Source: Paludisphaera rhizosphaerae (GTDB lineage: Bacteria; Planctomycetota; Planctomycetia; Isosphaerales; Isosphaeraceae). From it: 64,000 bases of DNA. The stretch is taken from positions 248,001-312,000 of the forward strand of contig NZ_JAALCR010000002.1 of the NCBI RefSeq assembly GCF_011065895.1. The letters run 5' to 3'. Numbering within the stretch: the first letter of the stretch is position 1; every line of letters starts with the position of its first letter. The notes beneath the pieces were generated by a model that was not told where the DNA came from, did no database searches, and saw only the letters and a program-made list of their open reading frames with translations. Below, one piece after another: positions 9,235-16,864 of the stretch. Made by a program: the position numbers and the translations under genes.

Positions 9235-9666
9235 ATGGCAGTTGCTAAAGCCGTCCCGAAAGCGTCCGCTTCCAAGTCAACCACGTCCAAGGCGGCTGCG
9301 CCGAAGGCGTCCACGCCCAAGGCGGCTGCCCCGAAGGCGTCCGCCCCCAAGGCGGTCGGCGCTCGGGCCAAGTCGGTCAAGGCCGTGGACCATCGTTTCC
9401 AGCAGGCCAAACGAGCCTCGATCCTGCTCAAGCACGTCAGCGATCCCACCCGTCTCCAGGTGATCCTGATCCTCGCGGAGGGCGAGCGTCACGTCGGCGC
9501 CCTTTGCTCGCAACTCAGCCAGAGCCAGCCGGCGGTGAGCCACCACCTGGCCCTGCTTCGTCACGGCAACATCATCGCTCCCCGCCGTCAGGGCAAGAAC
9601 AACTTCTACAGCCTGACCGAGACCGGCGCTGAACTCGCGCGAGTGGTCAAGAACCTCATCGCTTGA
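9235..9666 (+). CDS. ArsR-type winged-helix regulator with Lys/Ala/Pro-rich N-terminal tail
   Basis: Residues about 52-140 form an ArsR/SmtB-like winged helix: a helix ending in SDPTRLQVILIL, the recognition segment SQSQPAVSHHLALLR, and a wing around PRRQGKNNFYSL. The metal-sensing ELCVCDL box of classic ArsR is not present; the equivalent reads GALCSQLS with one cysteine, so metal sensing is not assured. The first 50 residues are a basic low-complexity tail built on KAAAPKAS(T/A)P repeats, like a histone H1 or AlgP tail, likely to bind DNA loosely. ATG 9235 has a GGAGG site. A terminator follows directly, so the gene is probably transcribed alone. Confidence 0.85.
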   Translation: MAVAKAVPKASASKSTTSKAAAPKASTPKAAAPKASAPKAVGARAKSVKAVDHRFQQAKRASILLKHVSDPTRLQVILILAEGERHVGALCSQLSQSQPAVSHHLALLRHGNIIAPRRQGKNNFYSLTETGAELARVVKNLIA

Positions 9667-9681
9667 CGGCGATCGTTTCTG

Positions 9682-9733
9682 AAAAAGCAACAGGGCCGGA
9701 CTCGCTCAAGGCGAGCCCGGCCCTGTTGCTTTT
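9682..9733 (+). terminator. Intrinsic terminator after the ArsR gene, probably bidirectional
   Basis: A long hairpin with arms beginning AAAAGCAACAGGGCCGG and ending with the complementary CCGGCCCTGTTGCTTTT, one internal A-C mismatch and a 5-base loop lies between two converging genes. The A-rich left flank and T-rich right flank let it work in both directions. Confidence 0.9.
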
Positions 9734-9748
9734 GATCGCGCGATTCGA

Positions 9749-11377
9749 TCAGGGAACGAGCCGACGACCCACAACCGTGTTCAGGTTGAGCATGCTTCGG
9801 CGATGTCGCACGGCCGTGTCCAGATAAGCCTTCACGTTGTCATTGTAGGCCCGTTGCGCCTCAAGGTACGAGACGACGGTGGTATTCGGTTCGCCGCTCT
9901 GGAACAGGGCGAAGCGGTCGTTCTTGGTTTGCTCCGAGGACGGAATCACCTCGGTTCGGATTTTCTGGACGATGTTGCGGGTGACGGCGTATTCGCGGGC
10001 CGCCTGGACGACTTCATTCTGAACCCGTCGTTCGATGTTCGCCAACTCGATCTTGGATTGCTCGATGTTGATCCGCGACCGCTCGATGTTCCCCTGATTG
10101 CGGTTGTAGACGGGCATCGGCACCGTCAACCCAAGGGCCCAGGAGTGTGCGCTCTTGGTGCCGAACGGCGAGTTGTCCTGGAACGTGTACGGCTGGTAGA
10201 GGACGTAGGCGTCTTGATATCGGTTCGCCACGGCCATCTTGAATCCGGCCTCTGCCGCGTGCACACCCATGCGGAACGAAACGACGTCCGGCCGGCAGGT
10301 GAGGGCCATATGGACCAACTCATCGACAGACGGCGGCGGTTCGGTACGATCCTCGATCGAGCCTGCAAACTCCAGCCCCTCGGCTTGATCCGGGGGGATG
10401 TTCAACATGACCCCGAGCGTCCGTTTGGCTCGGCGGAGGTTTTCGTCGGAGTCGATTAAGCCGACCTGGGCGATCTCTTGCTGGGAGCGCACCTGGCTGA
10501 CGTCAGCCCGGGTCGCGAGATCCTTCTCATAAAGAAGTTGGGTCGCCCTGATAAGTCGATCGAATCCCTCGACGCTTGCCTTGGCGTATCGAGCGATCTG
10601 CTGGGCGGAGAGAACGTCTACATAGGCGGTGTACAGATTGTTGATCTCGATCCGGACGGCGTCCTGATACTGCGCCTCGACGACGTTCACGACTCTCGCA
10701 GCGTATTCGGTGCGGGCTCTCCGCTTGTGCGAAAAATCGACGGGGTGGGAGATGTTCACATCGTACTGGACGGGACCGCCGGTTCGTTGATTAGAATAGG
10801 GCTGATACGGGATGAGCTGACTGTCGGCGAATAAAATGGGATTCGACCGGAGGCTGGCTGTCAGGACGTCGGCGCGAGCCTGGGGGATTTCCAGCGACTT
10901 CGATCGCAGATCCAGGTTCTCAGCCAACAGTCGGTTGATCGCCTCGTCGAGTCCCATTGCGCCGGGGAGCGGCGCTGCCTCCTCTTCGTCTGGGAGAGCG
11001 AGAGAGCCGTAAAGTTGGGCTCTCGGGACCGGCAGGGCTTCGGGAGCGCCGATGGCCCTCGGTCGAGGCGTCGGGCCGGCGTCGGGAGCACTGATCGAGG
11101 CCGGCACGCGCGGGATGGCCGTGCCACCGCCGGCACCCATCAGGGGTTGATCGCGGCCTGGTTGGACGCCGAACGGCCCCTGATCCGTTCCAGGAGCCGT
11201 CCCGAGACGCGACTCCTGAGAACCCGGGGTCGCCCCTCCCAATGCTTGCGGTAGCATCTGCTCGACTTCGCCCACCACGCCTTGGGACCACGCCCGCTCG
11301 CTGGTCGCGGCATGGGTCGCTACGAACAGAACGGCGACTGCGCAGATTCTCCAGCCGTTTCGGGTCGTCACGCTCAT
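9749..11377 (-). CDS. TolC/CzcC-family outer membrane efflux protein
   Basis: The 542-residue protein has an N-terminal signal (hydrophobic AVAVLFVATHAA, cleavage near residue 31) and a Pro/Gly-rich spacer of about 100 residues. Two repeats of the long helical TolC fold follow: LDEAINRLLAENLDL opens the first and VDELVHMALTCRPDV the second. The LAxxNxDLxxxxxxxxxARAD and RPDVxxxxxxxxAAxxxxxxA patterns are typical of CzcC-like RND partners. No inner-membrane pump or adaptor is adjacent. It converges on the ArsR gene, so a role in metal export is only suggested by context. ATG 11375-11377 sits directly after GGAGGAGG; GTG two codons in would have better spacing. Confidence 0.88.
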   Translation of the reverse strand: MSVTTRNGWRICAVAVLFVATHAATSERAWSQGVVGEVEQMLPQALGGATPGSQESRLGTAPGTDQGPFGVQPGRDQPLMGAGGGTAIPRVPASISAPDAGPTPRPRAIGAPEALPVPRAQLYGSLALPDEEEAAPLPGAMGLDEAINRLLAENLDLRSKSLEIPQARADVLTASLRSNPILFADSQLIPYQPYSNQRTGGPVQYDVNISHPVDFSHKRRARTEYAARVVNVVEAQYQDAVRIEINNLYTAYVDVLSAQQIARYAKASVEGFDRLIRATQLLYEKDLATRADVSQVRSQQEIAQVGLIDSDENLRRAKRTLGVMLNIPPDQAEGLEFAGSIEDRTEPPPSVDELVHMALTCRPDVVSFRMGVHAAEAGFKMAVANRYQDAYVLYQPYTFQDNSPFGTKSAHSWALGLTVPMPVYNRNQGNIERSRINIEQSKIELANIERRVQNEVVQAAREYAVTRNIVQKIRTEVIPSSEQTKNDRFALFQSGEPNTTVVSYLEAQRAYNDNVKAYLDTAVRHRRSMLNLNTVVGRRLVP

Positions 11378-11681
11378 CCTCCTCCGATTGATCCGAGCGC
11401 CAGGGCGCCGTCCTATCCGCCCGACCCGCGTCCTCGGGACTCCTCGTCACCTGGCTTATCGTCCCCAGTCCGATCGATGATTGAAGCGATCTTCCCCAGT
11501 TAGCCGAGTTAACCGGGATTTAATCTGGTGACGGTGGACCGCGCAGTCTTCGCAGTCTTTGCAACCGTAGCAATCCAGTCGGGAGGGGCTTTGGGAGCAA
11601 GCACTATCCTGGACCTGTCCCAGAGGTTAGGTTATCGAGGGAGTCGCATCAGGAGGATTCGTCTAACAAGCGAGGCCGTCG
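11378..11681. other. Intergenic region between divergent efflux and DUF1501 genes
   Basis: About 300 bases separate two divergent starts, so both promoters must be here or nearby. No clear -35/-10 pair, hairpin or small gene was identified. Short near-repeats such as GCAGTCTTCGCAGTCTTTGC (about 11548-11567) are the only pattern noted. Confidence 0.3.
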
Positions 11682-12836
11682 ATGAGCCGGAACGAACGAC
11701 GAACTGAGCCGGATCAACTGAGGCTCGATCGCCGCGACTTCCTTCGTTTGGGTGGAGTTGGCCTGGGCGCATGGGAGCTTCTTGGCTCCAGAGCCACGAC
11801 GCTCGCGGCCCCGAATTCAAGCGATCGTTCCGTGATTCTTCTGATGCTGGTCGGCGGGCCGAGCCAGCTTGAGACATGGGACCCCAAGCCTGACGCCCCG
11901 CTGGAGGTGCGCGGACCGTTCGACTCGATCGCGACCTCGATCCCTGGTGTTCGAATCAGCGAGCATCTGCCGCGCCTCGCGTCTCGGATGGATAAGATCG
12001 CTTTGATTCGCTCGATGAATCACGACGAAGCCCCGATCCATGAGACCGGTCTGCAACTCCTTCAGACCGGTCGGGTCAGCCGCGAGGACGATCAGGCCCA
12101 TTTCGGCGCCGCTGCCGCGAAGCTTCTGGGCGGAGTTCCCGGTTTCGTAGTCACCCCCGGTCCCATTCGGAACACGGGCGTGCAACTGCCAAAAGGCCAG
12201 ACGGCAGGTGATCTGGGCGTCGAGTTCGGACCGAAATTCCTGGACCCTGATCGACTCGACATCCTGGCCGCTGACTCAGCGCTCGATCTCTCCCGCGAGC
12301 CGGAGGAGGTTCGCGAGTCCTACGGTGCGACTCCGTTCGGTCGCCGATGCCTGGCGGCGAGGCGGATGGTCGAGGCCGGTGTCCGGGTGGTCACCGTCAA
12401 CATGTACGATACCGTCTTTGACGCCGTTTCATGGGACTGCCACGGCACCCGGCCGTTCAGCACTTTCGAAGACTATCGCCAGGTCGTCTTGCCGACGTTC
12501 GATCGGGCGTTTTCTGGACTTCTCGACGACCTGGAGGCCCGCGGCCTGCTTTCGACGACACTGGTCGCCGCGGTCGGGGAATTCGGACGGACGCCGAGGA
12601 TCAACACGTCGGGCGGTCGAGACCACTGGCCGGGCGTCTGGAGCGCGGCCATGGCCGGCGGCGGCGTTCGAGGAGGTCAGGTCGTCGGCGCCAGCGACGG
12701 TCGCGCGTCCGCGCCGGTCGACCGGCCGGTTTCGCCCCTCGAATGGTTGGCGACCGTTCACCAAGTGCTGGGTCTTCAAACGTCTTCGATCGGCGACGTG
12801 GTTCCCGCCGCCGCGATCCATGAGCTATTCTCTTGA
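11682..12836 (+). CDS. DUF1501 (sulfatase-like fold) Tat-exported protein
   Basis: The 384-residue protein begins with a twin-arginine signal (DRRDFLRLGGVGLG). It contains hallmark DUF1501 blocks: LLMLVGGPSQLETWDPKPDAP after the signal, IRSMNHDEAPIHETG in the middle, and GEFGRTPRINxxGGRDHWPGVW near the C-terminus. The fold is related to alkaline phosphatases and sulfatases, but no activity is established for the family, which is greatly expanded in planctomycetes. It is shorter than the other two copies in this window (458 and about 494 residues), mainly in the middle section. No partner DUF1549/DUF1553 gene is adjacent, which is unusual. The zinc-ribbon protein follows after 63 bases. Confidence 0.9.
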   Translation: MSRNERRTEPDQLRLDRRDFLRLGGVGLGAWELLGSRATTLAAPNSSDRSVILLMLVGGPSQLETWDPKPDAPLEVRGPFDSIATSIPGVRISEHLPRLASRMDKIALIRSMNHDEAPIHETGLQLLQTGRVSREDDQAHFGAAAAKLLGGVPGFVVTPGPIRNTGVQLPKGQTAGDLGVEFGPKFLDPDRLDILAADSALDLSREPEEVRESYGATPFGRRCLAARRMVEAGVRVVTVNMYDTVFDAVSWDCHGTRPFSTFEDYRQVVLPTFDRAFSGLLDDLEARGLLSTTLVAAVGEFGRTPRINTSGGRDHWPGVWSAAMAGGGVRGGQVVGASDGRASAPVDRPVSPLEWLATVHQVLGLQTSSIGDVVPAAAIHELFS

Positions 12837-12899
12837 GGAATCGTCGGCGATTGACGAATCGAGGAGCGAGCCGAAGAGTGTTCGTGGAGGACGTTCCGG

Positions 12900-13709
12900 A
12901 TGAGCATCGTTTTCTTCTGCTCGGAGTGCGGCTCCCGCTTCGAGGTCAGCGACCAGGCGGCGGGTAAGCTGGGCCGTTGCAAGAAGTGCGGGCAGAAGAT
13001 CACCGTCCCCCTGCCGAAGCCGGTCGCCGTCGCGGCAGGATCTGCGGGAGACGAGGAAGGCGGCGGTCCCGCATGGCTGGAGCACATGTCCAGTCAGGTC
13101 GCGCTCGCCCCGTTGACGATCGACCGAATGCCGGGCGTTCGCAAACGCGATGTGAAGGCGCCGCCCATCGATGACGACCTGGGCGACTCGAAGCCCTACA
13201 ACGTGGTCGAAGACTACAGCATCCCGGCCCTGAAGGCGGCTCACGATGCGGCCGGACCGGCCGGTCGGGCGACCATCATGTGGCGTCATAGCTGGCGGTC
13301 GATCGCCAAGCTGCTCCGCAACATCAACGAATTCGCCTATCTGCTGTCGATTCCCTTCATCATGCTTCTGCTGATCGGAGCCACGATGCACAACCGCAGC
13401 CTGGCTCTGCTTGGGGCCGAGGCCGTGGTGCTTTTGAACATCGGCCGCCTGATTACGGGTCTCGCCAATCTCGTGGCCGTTCCCTTTCGCGAGGGGCCTG
13501 GCACGGGATTGATGTTCCTGATCCCGCCGTTCACGATCAAGTATATGATGGATCACTGGAACCAGATGAGACGGCCCACCAAGCGCGTGGTAACCCCCCT
13601 GTTGACGATCGCCGCGGTCCTTCTGGCATTCGCCTTGCTGCCGTCGCTTTCCGCCAAATCGGCGGACAAGGATGCAGCCAAGCCGAAGTTTTTCACCTTG
13701 GACCGCTGA
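12900..13709 (+). CDS. Zinc-ribbon membrane protein of unknown function
   Basis: The 269-residue protein starts with a zinc ribbon, C7-x2-C10 and C27-x2-C30 (FFCSECG and GRCKKCGQ). An unstructured, charged middle follows, and then three or four hydrophobic segments: about residues 147-165, 170-190, 200-215 and 237-252. The C-terminus is short and polar. Similar short zinc ribbons head many planctomycete membrane proteins, where their role is unknown. ATG 12900 follows GGAGG. It lies 32 bases upstream of the membrane kinase and on the same strand, so the two may be co-transcribed and act together. No enzymatic motif was seen. Confidence 0.75.
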   Translation: MSIVFFCSECGSRFEVSDQAAGKLGRCKKCGQKITVPLPKPVAVAAGSAGDEEGGGPAWLEHMSSQVALAPLTIDRMPGVRKRDVKAPPIDDDLGDSKPYNVVEDYSIPALKAAHDAAGPAGRATIMWRHSWRSIAKLLRNINEFAYLLSIPFIMLLLIGATMHNRSLALLGAEAVVLLNIGRLITGLANLVAVPFREGPGTGLMFLIPPFTIKYMMDHWNQMRRPTKRVVTPLLTIAAVLLAFALLPSLSAKSADKDAAKPKFFTLDR

Positions 13710-13741
13710 ACCTCCCGCCGCAACCGATCGAGCCAGAGCCC

Positions 13742-15415
13742 ATGAGTACGGACCAGCAAAGCTCGCCCGCTCCCGAGGCGGGGGACGTGATCGACTTGAT
13801 TCCGACGGAAGCCTTTCCCAGGCCGTTCGAGGACGAGCGCCCGACCAAGCGCGTCGACAATCCCGCGCCGATCGGCGAAGCGTCTCAGGGAAGCCTGGCG
13901 GCGGAGACCCACGACCTTCGTCGTCGCAGGCTCGCGGCGGCCGCCCTGTTCATGGCCGGCGCAACGACGGCCCTACTGACCTGGAGCCTCTTCAGCGGGA
14001 CGCTCTACCTGCATCGGGGCGTCGCCCTGATCAAGGTCGCCCGCGTGATCGTCTCGGTCGGCACTGCGGCTCTCCTGTACAGTCGCAAGCCGCTCTCAGC
14101 GTCCACGGTGAAGGGGATTGAGTACGGGCTCTTCGGCCTGATGATCCTCCTTCTGGGGCTGGCCGAGTATCTGGTGAGCATCGAGTACCTCCGTCAGGGG
14201 GACGCACTCGCCATGGCCACCTACATGAAGAACGGCGTCATCGGCGCGATCATGCTGATGGTCCTGTACGGAGCGCTGATACCCAACGACGCGGCCTCCG
14301 CGGCGAGGGTGATCCTGACGATGGCGGTGGTCCCCGTCATCGCCTTCACGCTGTTGATGGAATACGAGCACCCCGATCTGGTCCGCGAACTTGAGACGAT
14401 GCGCTCGCCCGAGCACGCGGGGTCGAACGTTGTGGCCTTGCTCTGCGGCGCCGCGCTGGCGATCTATGCAGCCCACATCCTCAACGGCCTCCGCAAGGAT
14501 CTGCACGACGCCCGCAAGTTCGGCCAGTACCAACTCGGTCGCAAGATCGGCGTCGGCGGCATGGGCGAGGTCTACATGGCAGAGCACCAGATGCTCAAAC
14601 GCCCGGCTGCGCTCAAGCTGATCAAGGGCGAAGACGGGGCCGACCCCCTCGCCGTCGCCCGCTTCGAGCGCGAGGTCAAGTCGGCGGCCCGGTTGTCGCA
14701 CCCGAACACGATCGCCATCTATGACTACGGGCGGACCGAGGACGGAACCTTTTACTATGTGATGGAATACCTGCCCGGCATGACGCTTCAAGACCTTGTG
14801 AAGCAGCACGGACCGGTCCCTTCGGGACGGCTGATCTATCTTCTGCGCCAGGTTTGCGGCGGCCTTGCCGAGGCGCACTCGATGGGGATCATTCACCGGG
14901 ATCTCAAGCCCGCCAACATCTTTGTCGCTCTACGAGGCGGAGAGGCCGACGTGGCGAAGATCCTCGATTTCGGCCTGGTGAAGCTAACCGACCCCAGCGC
15001 CCCCGAACTGACAACCGATCACAGCGTCAGCGGCACCCCCGCCTTCATGGCCCCGGAACAGGCCACCGGCGACGCCCCTGTCGACGGTCGTACCGACGTC
15101 TACGCTCTGGGAGCGATCGCCTACTACGCACTGACCGGAAAAACCCCGTTCCATGGCTCGACGTCGATGGCGATCATGATTTCGCAGGTTCGCGACCCGG
15201 TCGTGCCGCCGTCGAAGCTGCTGGACGGAGTTCCCGAGGATCTGGAAGACGTGATCCTCAAGTGCCTCGCCAAGGATCCGAACGAACGCTACCCGAACGC
15301 GAAAGCAATGGCCCGAGCCCTGGCCGCTTGCTCCTCGGCCGCCGACTGGAACGAGGAAAAGGCCGAGGCGTGGTGGCAGGCCCAGGTCCAACCCGTCACC
15401 GCCCCGACCGTTTAA
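13742..15415 (+). CDS. Membrane-anchored Ser/Thr protein kinase with N-terminal sensor segment
   Basis: The 557-residue protein reverses the usual PknB order. Residues about 61-250 hold roughly six hydrophobic helices, and a complete kinase domain starts at residue 263 (YQLGRKIGVGGMGEVY). The kinase has K292, the HRDLKPAN loop with D387 in the catalytic position, DFG at 409-411 and an APE-type segment (FMAPEQAT), so it should be active. The first 60 residues are polar and cytoplasmic. The membrane part has no recognised ligand domain and may itself be the sensor. It follows the zinc-ribbon membrane gene by 32 bases and converges with the cytochrome-WD40 gene 16 bases away. Confidence 0.93.
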   Translation: MSTDQQSSPAPEAGDVIDLIPTEAFPRPFEDERPTKRVDNPAPIGEASQGSLAAETHDLRRRRLAAAALFMAGATTALLTWSLFSGTLYLHRGVALIKVARVIVSVGTAALLYSRKPLSASTVKGIEYGLFGLMILLLGLAEYLVSIEYLRQGDALAMATYMKNGVIGAIMLMVLYGALIPNDAASAARVILTMAVVPVIAFTLLMEYEHPDLVRELETMRSPEHAGSNVVALLCGAALAIYAAHILNGLRKDLHDARKFGQYQLGRKIGVGGMGEVYMAEHQMLKRPAALKLIKGEDGADPLAVARFEREVKSAARLSHPNTIAIYDYGRTEDGTFYYVMEYLPGMTLQDLVKQHGPVPSGRLIYLLRQVCGGLAEAHSMGIIHRDLKPANIFVALRGGEADVAKILDFGLVKLTDPSAPELTTDHSVSGTPAFMAPEQATGDAPVDGRTDVYALGAIAYYALTGKTPFHGSTSMAIMISQVRDPVVPPSKLLDGVPEDLEDVILKCLAKDPNERYPNAKAMARALAACSSAADWNEEKAEAWWQAQVQPVTAPTV

Positions 15416-15431
15416 AGCTAGATTCCGTCGC

Positions 15432-16838
15432 TCACTTCGCCGCCTGGACGCCGGCCGACTTGAAACCGGGGGCTGCGAAAAAGGTCTGACCCGGTTTACC
15501 GTCCTCAACGTTCCAGGTGCGGACCTCGCCGTCCCACGAGCCGGAGGCGACGGTCTTGCCGTCGGGCGAAACGGCGACGGCGTAGATCCAGTCCTTGTGG
15601 CCGTCGAGAGTCCGCAGCGCCTTGCCGTCGGCGAAGTTGAAGAGGCGGACCTTGTCGTCGCCGCCGGCGGCGACGAGGGTTTTGCCGTCGGGAGTGAAGC
15701 TCATCGCGAAGACCGGCCCGCCGAAGCCGGAGATCTTGCGGACCTCCTTGGCCTCGCCGTCGATCGTCCAGACCCGCGCGAGGGAGTCCCCTCCTCCCGA
15801 GACGACGGACTTGCCGTCCGCCGCGAAGAGGACTGCGTAGACCGGCTGGGCGTGGCCGGGGAACGTCACCAGCGACTCCTTCTTCTCGACGTCGAAGACC
15901 TTGCTGGTCTTGTCGCGGCTGGCCGTGGCCAGGAGCTTGCCGTCGGGGCTGAAGGCGATGTCGAGAATCCAATCAGCATGGTCCTCGACCTGGAAGACGA
16001 GGTCTCCCTTGGCTGTATCGTAGACGCGCAGGATGCGATCGGCCCCGGCGGTCGCCACGCGAGAGCCATCGGGCGAGAAGGCCACGGCGAAGACGGCGTC
16101 TTGAGCCTCGGCAAGATCGCGAACGAGCTTCGGAGGCGAGCCCGCTTCCACAGCCCATAGCTTGGCGAGACCGTATAGCCCTGGGTCGCCGCCCGCGGTG
16201 GCCATCCATTTGCCGTCACGGCTGAAGGCGATGTCGTAGACGCGCTCGGGCATTCCCTTGAGCCGGCCGTCGAGTCCTCCATCGGCTGTCTTCCAGGCCG
16301 TGACCTCGTGGTATCCCGAGGCCTCGACCTTAGAGCCGTCCGGAGAGAAGGAGAGCGCCGTGATCGGCACGGCGACGGGATAGGACTCCGGGGGCTCGAC
16401 CTTTCGCGACTTGCGAAGGAGGAATGTCCAGTCCTCGTCGGCCGAGGCGCCGTCGTACTTCGCTCCCTCGGTCACCCAACGCTCGATCAGGGCGATATCA
16501 GCGGCCGAGAGCGGATCCTGTTTGTAGGGCATGCGGGGCTCGCCCTCGGGGCGAATCAACTCGATCAGGTAGCTCTCGTCGGGCTTGCCGGGCTCCAGAT
16601 TGGCGTCCTCGCCGACCTTGCCTCCCTTCGCGAGCTTGGCGAAGGTGGTCATCACATATTTGCCTTCGGGCTTCCGAGCGTTGTGGCAGGCGATGCAATT
16701 CCGAACCATGATCGGCGCCACGTCCGCCATGAAGCTCACCGGCTTGGGCGTGGCGGGGGGCTCCTCGGCGATCGCAGAGGCGACGACCACGAACAGCATC
16801 GAGACGAAGATGCTTCGCGAACGAGGGAACGAAGGCAT
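15432..16838 (-). CDS. Cytochrome c-WD40 repeat protein
   Basis: The 468-residue exported protein has an N-terminal signal ending near VASAIAEE. A planctomycete-type cytochrome c domain follows with one haem site, CIACH at residues 48-52 (FMADVAPIMVRNCIACHNARKPEG). A WD40 propeller then runs from about residue 145 to the end, with seven or so repeats of the form FSPDGxxxATAGxDxxxRVxD. The frame opens at a GTG at 16868, but ATG 16836-16838 has a GGGAG site seven bases before it and is preferred. It lies 26 bases after the upstream Ig/PPC gene, so the pair is probably one transcript. Electron transfer or a surface scaffold are both possible; the substrate is unknown. Confidence 0.9.
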   Translation of the reverse strand: MPSFPRSRSIFVSMLFVVVASAIAEEPPATPKPVSFMADVAPIMVRNCIACHNARKPEGKYVMTTFAKLAKGGKVGEDANLEPGKPDESYLIELIRPEGEPRMPYKQDPLSAADIALIERWVTEGAKYDGASADEDWTFLLRKSRKVEPPESYPVAVPITALSFSPDGSKVEASGYHEVTAWKTADGGLDGRLKGMPERVYDIAFSRDGKWMATAGGDPGLYGLAKLWAVEAGSPPKLVRDLAEAQDAVFAVAFSPDGSRVATAGADRILRVYDTAKGDLVFQVEDHADWILDIAFSPDGKLLATASRDKTSKVFDVEKKESLVTFPGHAQPVYAVLFAADGKSVVSGGGDSLARVWTIDGEAKEVRKISGFGGPVFAMSFTPDGKTLVAAGGDDKVRLFNFADGKALRTLDGHKDWIYAVAVSPDGKTVASGSWDGEVRTWNVEDGKPGQTFFAAPGFKSAGVQAAK

Positions 16839-16864
16839 GCGCGAACTCCCGGAGAGGCGATGGT

